The notes beneath the pieces were generated by a model. The model worked only from the letters and a program-made list of their open reading frames with translations. It was not told the DNA's origin and ran no database searches. A program made the translations under genes and the position numbers. This document shows, piece by piece, positions 53,291 through 64,000 of a stretch of 64,000 nucleotides of DNA (its first letter is position 1; each line of letters opens with the position of its first letter). Source of the DNA: Azospirillum oleiclasticum (lineage in GTDB: Bacteria; Pseudomonadota; Alphaproteobacteria; Azospirillales; Azospirillaceae); assembly GCF_013423485.1 (NCBI RefSeq), contig NZ_JABFFR010000003.1, positions 248,001 to 312,000 of the forward strand, written 5' to 3'.

Positions 53291-54754
53291 TCAGACGTAG
53301 AACATGAAGGTCACGATCACGAACAGCGGCACCAGGATGCCGCAGGACCAGGCCATATAGCCGAAGAAGCTCGGCATCTTCACGCCGCGCTCCTCGGCGA
53401 TCGCCTTCACCATGAAGTTCGGCGCGTTGCCGATGTAGGTGTTGGCGCCCATGAAGACCGCGCCGGCGGAGATGGCCCCCAGCGTCAGCGACAGCTCGTT
53501 CATCAGCACCGCCGGGTCGCCGCCCGCCGTGTTGAAGAAGATGAGATAGGTCGGCGCGTTGTCGAGGAAGCTCGACAGCGCCCCCGTCGCCCAGAAATAC
53601 ATGGCCGGCGACGGCACGCCGTTGGGGTTGACGGAGGCGATGATGGCACCCAGCGCCCCCGCCTCCCCCGCCCGCAGGATGGCGAGCGCCGGAATGATGG
53701 TCAGGAAGATGGCGGCGAACAGCTTCGCCACCTCGGCCATCGGCCCCCAGGAGAAGCCGTTCAGCTTGCGGCTCTTGTCGTCGGTCAGGCGCAGCGACAG
53801 GAATGTGATCCCGATCAGCAGCGCCATGCTGAGGATGCTCTCCAGCTTCACCGGCACATGATAGACGGAGAAGGACACGCCGCTCTGCCACGCGCCCACC
53901 AGCACGGCCAGCACGACTCCGCCGAGCAGCAGGAAGTTGACCGTACCCTCGACGCGGATCGGCTCCTTCTCGTGGACGCCCTCGACCAGCGCGTGCTTGC
54001 CCGGGTCGCGGGTGTGCAGCACGGTGTCGAGCACGAAATAGATCGCCAGCAGCGCCACCGTCACCAGCAGCATGGGCGCGAACAGGTGCACCGTCGGCCA
54101 GAAGAAGGACACGCCCTTCAGGAAGCCGATGAACAGCGGTGGATCGCCGAGCGGCGTCAGGGAGCCACCGACGTTCGACACCAGGAAGATGAAGAAGACG
54201 ACGGTGTGGACCTTGTCCTTGCGGTTCTCGTTGGCGCGGAGCAGCGGGCGGATCAGCAGCATGGAGGCGCCCGTGGTGCCCATGAAGCTCGCCAGCGCGG
54301 CGCCCAGCGCCAGACCCACCGTGTTCGCCAGCGGAGTACCCACCAGCGATCCGGCGAGTCGCACGCCGCCGGCCACCGTGAACAGCGCGGTCAGCAGCAC
54401 CACGAAGGGGATGTATTCGAGCAGCGCGGTGTGCAGCAGCTCGTACAATGCCAGCTCCCACCCGAAGCGGATGGCGAAGGGCACGATGAAGGCGAGCGCC
54501 CACAGGGCCGCGATCTTGCCGAAATGATGGTGCCAGACATTCGGCGCGAAGAGCGGAAACAGCGCGATCGACAGCAGGACCCCGGCGAAGGGGATAACCC
54601 ACAGGACTCCGAGCTGGAGCCCGTCGAGATGCGGGGCGCCATGCCCGGCCTCGGCGGCCAGGGCCGGGCTGGCCATGCTCAGCGCCATCGTGGCGATCAG
54701 GGTGGCGACCGCGGACGGCACGCCGCGGACGGTGCGGGGGAGTCTATGGATCAT
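53291..54754 (-). CDS. Sodium:proton antiporter (NhaD / CitMHS-ArsB superfamily)
   Basis: A 487-residue protein with ~11-12 membrane segments and an N-terminal signal-like helix. Motifs: TALFTVAGGVRLAGSLVGTPLANTVGLALGAALASFMGTTGASMLLIRPLL and VFFIFLVSNVGGSLTPLGDPPLFIGFLKGV in the first half, FLDNAPTYLIFFNTAGGDP and GAVFMGANTYIGNAPNFMVKAIAEERG in the second. The NAPT and NAPN stretches recall the ion-transporter superfamily. It may exchange Na+ for H+, or carry an organic acid; ion coupling is a family-level inference. Confidence 0.85.
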   Translation of the reverse strand: MIHRLPRTVRGVPSAVATLIATMALSMASPALAAEAGHGAPHLDGLQLGVLWVIPFAGVLLSIALFPLFAPNVWHHHFGKIAALWALAFIVPFAIRFGWELALYELLHTALLEYIPFVVLLTALFTVAGGVRLAGSLVGTPLANTVGLALGAALASFMGTTGASMLLIRPLLRANENRKDKVHTVVFFIFLVSNVGGSLTPLGDPPLFIGFLKGVSFFWPTVHLFAPMLLVTVALLAIYFVLDTVLHTRDPGKHALVEGVHEKEPIRVEGTVNFLLLGGVVLAVLVGAWQSGVSFSVYHVPVKLESILSMALLIGITFLSLRLTDDKSRKLNGFSWGPMAEVAKLFAAIFLTIIPALAILRAGEAGALGAIIASVNPNGVPSPAMYFWATGALSSFLDNAPTYLIFFNTAGGDPAVLMNELSLTLGAISAGAVFMGANTYIGNAPNFMVKAIAEERGVKMPSFFGYMAWSCGILVPLFVIVTFMFYV

Positions 54755-54824
54755 TGTATGACGTCAATCATCGGCAGGAGCGGCAGTATGCGTCGGCGAC
54801 CAGCGCAAGCCAAGCCGGAATGGC

Positions 54825-55198
54825 TCACCGGCAGGGCTCCAGAACGATGGGCCGGTCCGCCGTGGGACCGGTCCAGCCGTGCAGCGGCCGGCAGTCCCCG
54901 CCGACGCACAGGCTGTGGTCGGCGGTGAAGGACGAGGCGGCCAGCACGATCCGTTCCAACGGCGGCAGGTCCGGACGCCACACCCACCAGCCATCGACCA
55001 GACGGGCGTCGGCCGGCGGCTCCATGCCCGCCCCGGTGCTGCGGATGCGAGCCTCCACCGCCACCAGGCGCTGCCCCTCGATGCGCCAGGCCTCCCGCCA
55101 TTCGGTCTTCTCCACAGAGTGGGTCCAGGACAGGGTGATGTCGGTTCCGGGGATGCTCGCCAGCACCGCGCCGGCGAGCGTCGCCACGCACAGCGCGC

Positions 55199-55202
<4 letters not shown>
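54825..55202 (-). CDS. DUF1850 protein of the TRAP-TAXI operon
   Basis: A 125-residue DUF1850 protein. The start GTG 55202 overlaps the permease stop (GTGA). Signal-like start (SALCVATLAGAVLASIPG), then SWTHSVEKTEWREAWRIEGQRLVAVEARIRSTGAGMEPPADARLVDGWWVW, the domain's usual pattern. DUF1850 genes are almost always with TAXI transporters; the protein may help substrate capture or assembly. The C-terminal part has two Cys (CVGGDC). Confidence 0.85.
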
Positions 55203-57286
<2,084 letters not shown>

Positions 57287-57316
57287 GTCGGGCGTTCCAC
57301 AGGGGGCCAATGAAAA

Positions 57317-57346
57317 TCCCTCCCCCGCGGCGTGGCGGGGGAGGGA
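57317..57346. repeat. REP-like inverted repeat, copy 2
   Basis: TCCCTCCCCCGC and GCGGGGGAGGGA form a perfect 12-bp stem with a 6-base loop, followed by TCGGG; the sequence is nearly that of copy 1 at 39679-39707. It sits between the TAXI binding protein and its permease, so it may favour the binding-protein mRNA. Confidence 0.7.
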
Positions 57347-57383
57347 TCGGGTCATGCCATCGCGAGCGGTCGGTGCCGGCCGC

Positions 57384-58322
57384 TCAGTTCATGCCTTTTT
57401 CCTTGAAGTACTTCTCGGCGCCGGGGTGCAGCGGCACCGGCGACTTGGTGACCGAAGCGTCGAACTTGATGCCCTTGGCTGCGGCGTGCGCTGCTGTCAG
57501 CGCTTCCAGGTTCTCATAGGTCGCCTTGGTCATGGCGTAGGCGATATCGTCCGACACGCCGGAATGGGTGACGAGATAGTTGCGGACGGCGGCCGTCCTC
57601 ACCGCCTCGTCCTGCCCCTTGTAAGTGCCGGCCGGGATGGTTTCGGACACGAAGGTCTCGTCGCCCACCTTCTTCACCGTCTCCTCCGGCACCGACACGA
57701 TGGTGATGTCCTGGGTGGTGGACAGATCACGGATGGCGGCCACGCCGAGGCCGGCGGAGATCAGCGTCGCGTCGAGCTGCCGGTTCTTCATCAGATCGAC
57801 CGACTCGCCGAAGGGCAGATATTCGGTCTTGGCGAAATCGCCGTACTTCATGCCGGCCGCGCCGAAGATGGCGCGGGCGTTCAGCTCGGTGCCCGACTTC
57901 GGCGCGCCGACCGACACGCGCTTGCCCTTCAGATCGGCCAGCGTCTTGATGCCGCTGTCCTTGGTGGCGACGATCTGGATGTAGTTGGGATAGATGGCAC
58001 CGATGGTGCGCAGCTTGGTCAGCTTCGCCTTGAAGCCGGCCTCCTCGTCGCCCTTCCAGGCCTGGCTCAGCGAGTCGCCGAGCGTGAAGGCGATTTCTCC
58101 GCGACCGGCCTGCAGCAGGTTCAGATTCTCCACCGACGCCTTGGTGGCCTGCACCGTCACCTTCGAATCGGCGATGACCTTGCCGTACAGGTTGCTCAGC
58201 GCCACGCCCAGCGGGTAATACACGCCGCTGGTGCCGCCGGTCAGCACCGTCACGAACTGCTCCGCGCGCGCCGGAAGGGCCGCAAGCACACACACGCCAC
58301 AGACGGCCAGCATCTTCTTCAC
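57384..58322 (-). CDS. TAXI-family TRAP transporter solute-binding protein
   Basis: A 312-residue periplasmic protein with signal peptide MKKMLAVCGVCVLAALPARA. GTG 58322 is the start, with AAGGGAGG before it. TAXI pattern: TVLTGGTSGVYYPLGVALSNLYGK, TVQATKASVENLNLLQAGRGEIAFTLGD, LKGKRVSVGAPKSGTELNARAIF. The substrate of most TAXI systems is unknown (glutamate-like or other acids). First gene of the operon. Divergent from the cox-type genes. Confidence 0.93.
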   Translation of the reverse strand: MKKMLAVCGVCVLAALPARAEQFVTVLTGGTSGVYYPLGVALSNLYGKVIADSKVTVQATKASVENLNLLQAGRGEIAFTLGDSLSQAWKGDEEAGFKAKLTKLRTIGAIYPNYIQIVATKDSGIKTLADLKGKRVSVGAPKSGTELNARAIFGAAGMKYGDFAKTEYLPFGESVDLMKNRQLDATLISAGLGVAAIRDLSTTQDITIVSVPEETVKKVGDETFVSETIPAGTYKGQDEAVRTAAVRNYLVTHSGVSDDIAYAMTKATYENLEALTAAHAAAKGIKFDASVTKSPVPLHPGAEKYFKEKGMN

Positions 58323-58551
58323 CGCAACACCTCCCTTATTGTCCGTTCTCGGCCTATCCGCCGGCAATGAAGGCGGCACTCTACCGCGTGTCGACTGATG
58401 ATGCCAGCCTGCACCCATTTTCACGGGAATTCCGATGATCCAGCGCACCGGATCGGAGGCTCCCTCCCCGCCCGCCCCGTCCGACGCGGCGTTCGTTCTG
58501 CCTTTCGGTTGAGCATCTTGTCGCTCCGTCGTGTTTCGGACGATCAGCGCC

Positions 58552-58580
58552 TTGACCTTTCCGCCCATCATCCCTCTATC
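58552..58580 (+). promoter_or_regulatory. Possible sigma-70 promoter of the cox-type operon
   Basis: TTGACC at 58552-58557 and TCTATC at 58575-58580 are 17 bp apart, 86 bp before the first gene. The -10 is only fair. The rest of the 344-bp divergent region (58323-58666) shows nothing I can name. Confidence 0.35.
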
Positions 58581-58666
58581 CTTGTCGCCGGGCCCGGCAC
58601 CTGGCGTGCGACGCGAGAAGCCCCGTGCGCGGCGCCGGACCGAGGACGGCAAGGGAGGCGACACCG

Positions 58667-59167
<501 letters not shown>

Positions 59168-59201
59168 CGGGGACGGACGGGTTCACGGGAGGACAACGCA
59201 C

Positions 59202-61592
<2,391 letters not shown>

Positions 61593-61606
61593 GGAGGACA
61601 CCCGCG

Positions 61607-62401
61607 ATGTACGCGTTCGCGTTCCAACGCCCGAAATCGCTCGCCGACGCCGTGACCGCCATCGGCGCGGAGGAGGACGGCAAGCTGCTCGGCGGCGGCC
61701 AGACGCTGCTGCCGACGCTCAAGCAGCGCCTCGCCCAGCCCAGCGCGCTCATCGACCTCTCCGCCGTGCCCGAGTTGAAGGGCATCACGGAAGCGGCCGG
61801 GGGGCTCACCATCGGCGCCTTCACCCGGCACGCGGAGGTCGCCCATTCCGCCACCGTGGCCCGCGTCATCCCGGCGCTGGCCTCGCTGGCGGAGGGCATC
61901 GGCGACCGTCAGGTGCGCAACATGGGCACGCTGGGCGGCTCGATCGCCAACTCCGACCCGGCCGCCGACTACCCGTCGGCGGTGGTCGGGCTGAAGGCGA
62001 CCGTGAAGACCGATCGCCGGGACATCGCCGGCGACGACTTCTTCACCGGCATGTTCGAAACGGCGCTCGAGCCGGGGGAGGTGATCGTCTCCGTCCACTT
62101 CCCGAAGCCGGACAAGGCCGCCTACGCCAAGTTCCGCAACCCGGCCAGCCGCTACGCCGTCGTCGGCGTGTTCGTGGCCGTGTTCGGCAGCGAGGTGCGG
62201 GTCGCCGTGACCGGCGCCGGCCCCTCGGTCTTCCGCCTGCCCTCCTTCGAGGCGGCGCTGGCCGGCAATTTCAGCGCCGCTGCGCTGGACGGCCTGACCG
62301 TGGACGCCGATGGCCTGAACGCCGACCTGCACGCCAGCGCCGAGTATCGCGCCCATCTGGTGGGCGTGATGGCGAAGCGGGCGGTGACGGCGGCGGGGTG
62401 A
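61607..62401 (+). CDS. coxM: Molybdenum hydroxylase FAD-binding medium subunit (CoxM-like)
   Basis: A 264-residue FAD subunit. FAD motifs: LGGGQTLLPTLKQRL and VRNMGTLGGSIANSDPAADYPSAV. C-terminal FDA_bind part: TGAGPSVFRLPSFEAALAGNFSAAALDGL. It takes electrons from the FeS clusters. Start follows AAGGAGG, 14 bp after the large subunit. No CoxD/E/F maturation genes are in view. Confidence 0.93.
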   Translation: MYAFAFQRPKSLADAVTAIGAEEDGKLLGGGQTLLPTLKQRLAQPSALIDLSAVPELKGITEAAGGLTIGAFTRHAEVAHSATVARVIPALASLAEGIGDRQVRNMGTLGGSIANSDPAADYPSAVVGLKATVKTDRRDIAGDDFFTGMFETALEPGEVIVSVHFPKPDKAAYAKFRNPASRYAVVGVFVAVFGSEVRVAVTGAGPSVFRLPSFEAALAGNFSAAALDGLTVDADGLNADLHASAEYRAHLVGVMAKRAVTAAG

Positions 62402-62413
62402 TGCCCTAGGATG

Positions 62414-62445
62414 CGGGTGGGTGATGCGCAGGCGCCACCCACCCG
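62414..62445 (+). terminator. Hairpin after the cox-type operon
   Basis: CGGGTGGGTG and CACCCACCCG form a perfect 10-bp stem with a 12-base loop, 13 bp after the medium-subunit stop. No T-tract. Confidence 0.5.
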
Positions 62446-62535
62446 TTGCATCGAATGGTCGCATGTCCGGTTCGAGAAATTGCATGCGGGCGAGTGATAA
62501 CGCTATCCTGCAACCGACACTGTGGGGTGCGAACC

Positions 62536-62793
62536 ATGGCCGACGACGAGATCAAGACCCTCCTGCGACAGATCGTGGACTATCTGCCGAAGCTGGCGAC
62601 CAAGGAGGAGCTTTCCGAATTGCGGGAGCAAGTCACTGGACTGCGGAAGCATGTCGATGATGGTTTCGCCCGCCTCGACGCCAAGATCGACGTGGAATCG
62701 CGCGTCATCAACACCCGCCTCGACGAACAGGGCAAGGTCCTCGTAGCCCTGATCCCCACCCGCATCGCCGCGATTCCTCCGGCCGCGGAATAA
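62536..62793 (+). CDS. Small coiled-coil protein
   Basis: An 85-residue protein: MADDEIKTLLRQIVDYLPKLATKEELSEL then heptad-like REQVTGLRKHVDDGFARLDAKIDVESRVINTRLDEQGKVLVALIPTRIAAIPP. It is helical and likely forms a coiled coil; no membrane part. GGGG seven to ten bases before the ATG. I know no function. Similar small proteins are widespread in Azospirillum-type genomes as single genes; that is an impression. Confidence 0.65.
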   Translation: MADDEIKTLLRQIVDYLPKLATKEELSELREQVTGLRKHVDDGFARLDAKIDVESRVINTRLDEQGKVLVALIPTRIAAIPPAAE

Positions 62794-62799
62794 ACGTCT

Positions 62800-63618
62800 C
62801 TAACCGCCCCCCTTCCCCACGAACGCCGTCGGCGTCGTGCCCGTCACCTGTTTGAACGCGTAATCGAAGGCCGCCGTGCTGGAGAATCCCAGCCGGTGGG
62901 CAAGGTCCTTCACCGGCGGCGGGCTGCTCCCGCACAGAGCCTCGATCGCCGCCATGATGCGGGCGCGCTGGCGCCAGGTGCGGAAGGACAGCGACGTCTC
63001 CTGGGAAAACAGCCGGGTGACGGTGCGGGCGGAGGTGCCGGCGACCGCGGCCAGATCCTCCAGGTCGCGGATCCCGTCCGGCTCCGCCAGAACCAGCTCC
63101 GCCACGCGCCGCGCCCGCGGGTCCTGCGGCATCGGGATGAAGGTGGCCGGGTCCTCCGCCTCCGTCAGCTCGAACAGGATCAGCCGACCCAGCGCCACCC
63201 CCCGCTCGGGGTGGCGCCGGTCTGCGAAGCAGCCGAGGATCAGTTCCCGCAACAGCGGCGCGACGCGGACCACGAACTCGTTCCCCAGGCGGCCCGCCTT
63301 CGGGTGCGCGGCGACGTGCGCCGGGTCGACATAGAGCGAGCGCATCTCGATGTCGCTCAGCATGTCCACCGCGTGCGGGCGCTGGCTGGGCAGCCAAACG
63401 GCCCGGTGCGGCGGAACGAGCCAGCGCCCGCGCGTCGTCGTCGCCTGCATGACGCCGCGGGCGGCAAACAGAAGCTGGGCCTCCTGGTGAGCGTGCAGGC
63501 CGAGGCTGGCACCGCGCGGGTAGCTGCGGGCCAGCGTGGCGAAGGCGCCGCGCGTCTCGTGGCATTCCGACGGCGGCCCGACTGGCGTTTTGTCGATGTG
63601 GTTTGGCGTCACATCCAT
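62800..63618 (-). CDS. AraC-family regulator (NimR-like), divergent from MFS gene
   Basis: A 272-residue regulator with an N-terminal cupin (SLGLHAHQEAQLLFAARGVMQATTTRGRWLVPPHRAVWLPSQRPHAVDM) and a C-terminal double HTH (IRDLEDLAAVAGTSARTVTRLFSQETSLSFRTWRQRARIMAAIEAL, then VKDLAHRLGFSSTAAFDYAFKQVTGTTPTAF). ATG 63618 is used. Regulators of this kind often sit divergent from a drug/metabolite exporter they control, as here. Confidence 0.9.
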   Translation of the reverse strand: MDVTPNHIDKTPVGPPSECHETRGAFATLARSYPRGASLGLHAHQEAQLLFAARGVMQATTTRGRWLVPPHRAVWLPSQRPHAVDMLSDIEMRSLYVDPAHVAAHPKAGRLGNEFVVRVAPLLRELILGCFADRRHPERGVALGRLILFELTEAEDPATFIPMPQDPRARRVAELVLAEPDGIRDLEDLAAVAGTSARTVTRLFSQETSLSFRTWRQRARIMAAIEALCGSSPPPVKDLAHRLGFSSTAAFDYAFKQVTGTTPTAFVGKGGG

Positions 63619-63668
63619 GGCAGGCCAGTCTACAGTAGCCTCATCAATCCGCAAGAGGACAGCCGGTG

Positions 63669-64000
63669 ATGAACCGCCCCGCCACCGTGATCACCTACGT
63701 CAACATCGGCCACTTCATCGACCATTACGCCATGCTGGTCTTCGCTGCCGCGGTGGTGCTGATGGGGCCGGCCTTCGGCATGGGCTATGGCGAGCTGCTG
63801 CCCTACGCCACGCCTGGCTTCATCGCCTTCGGCGCGGGGGCGCTCGTCATGGGCTGGCTGGGCGACCGCTGGAGCCGGCGCCACATGATGGCGGTGTTCT
63901 TCCTGGGCATCGGCGCCAGCCTCGTCGGCGCCGGCTTCGTGCAGACACCGCTGCAACTTGGCGTGGCGCTGTTCTTCATCGGCCTGTTCGCCGCCATCTA
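63669..64000 (+). CDS. MFS transporter, N-terminal part (truncated by window)
   Basis: The first ~110 residues of a major-facilitator protein: MNRPATVITYVNIGHFIDHYAMLVFAAAVVL is helix 1, followed by GMGYGELLPYATPGFIAFGAGALVMGWLGDRWSRRHMMAVFFLGIGASL, where GWLGDRWSRR is the MFS loop 2-3 motif. The gene continues past the window. GAGGACA lies upstream of the ATG. Probably regulated by the divergent AraC-type protein; substrate unknown. Confidence 0.88.
   Translation, partial: MNRPATVITYVNIGHFIDHYAMLVFAAAVVLMGPAFGMGYGELLPYATPGFIAFGAGALVMGWLGDRWSRRHMMAVFFLGIGASLVGAGFVQTPLQLGVALFFIGLFAAI

Noticed and set aside
62795..62815. CGTCTCTAACCGCCCCCC near the AraC stop, similar to the sRNA 5' motif
   Set aside because: Only the first part matches; no FNR-type box, -10 or T-tract terminator surrounds it, and it overlaps the gene end, so chance is more likely.

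Overview
The window looks like a chromosome or large-replicon segment of an Azospirillum-type alphaproteobacterium (Rhodospirillales). It is very GC-rich, Shine-Dalgarno sites of the GGAGG type precede most genes, and the gene content fits a motile, plant-associated, metabolically versatile bacterium: FliN, an Aap amino-acid importer, an NDUFS4-like complex I subunit, TRAP-TAXI transport, Cox-type molybdenum hydroxylase, and LOV and ethylene-receptor-like kinases. The genus is inferred from content, not tested. LAYOUT. 1-5 kb: the end of a histidine kinase, an OmpR-type regulator with two divergent PepSY genes around a symmetrical operator, FliN, and a membrane protein coupled to a fused MlaF-MlaE-like ABC transporter. 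5-13 kb: RlpA, HisC, the aapJQMP operon, MetC-like lyase and HisI. 12.9-13.25 kb: two tandem small-RNA units with FNR/FixK-type boxes, -10 elements and terminators in register at a 179-bp period. 13-18 kb: small membrane proteins, TerC with a structured leader, a secreted DUF5648/RTX-like protein, tRNA-Arg(UCU), NDUFS4-like protein, tRNA-Pro(UGG), an O-methyltransferase. 18-27 kb: MacAB-type exporter, DUF192 protein, a TPR/GT41 glycosyltransferase at the end of a ydbH-ynbE-ydbL operon, cyclophilin. 27-36 kb: a 905-aa Ser/Thr kinase, aldose epimerase, a LOV-kinase-receiver photoreceptor candidate, AraC regulator and peroxiredoxin, a receiver protein, an unknown protein. 36-43.5 kb: a transglutaminase / ATP-grasp / alpha-E peptide-metabolism cluster. 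43.5-47.2 kb: an ethylene-receptor-like kinase with its receiver partner, then RF3. 47.2-48.7 kb: an AT-rich two-gene cassette, probably acquired. 48.7-53 kb: asd behind a threonine-rich leader peptide and attenuator, lptD, a coiled-coil membrane protein. 53-58.3 kb: antiporter and a TRAP-TAXI operon. 58.7-62.4 kb: coxSLM-type molybdenum hydroxylase. 62.5-64 kb: a small coiled-coil protein, an AraC regulator and a divergent, truncated MFS gene. HOW IT FITS TOGETHER. Much of the window is environmental sensing (blue light, ethylene-like ligand, two-component systems, oxygen-type sRNA promoters) combined with nutrient uptake (Aap, TAXI) and envelope maintenance (RlpA, LptD, YdbH bridge, Mla-like ABC). 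The most promising undescribed elements are the tandem FNR-box small RNAs with a CCCUCCC motif at their 5' end, and the threonine attenuator of asd. All gene calls rest on reading the sequence and recognising motifs; no searches were run.
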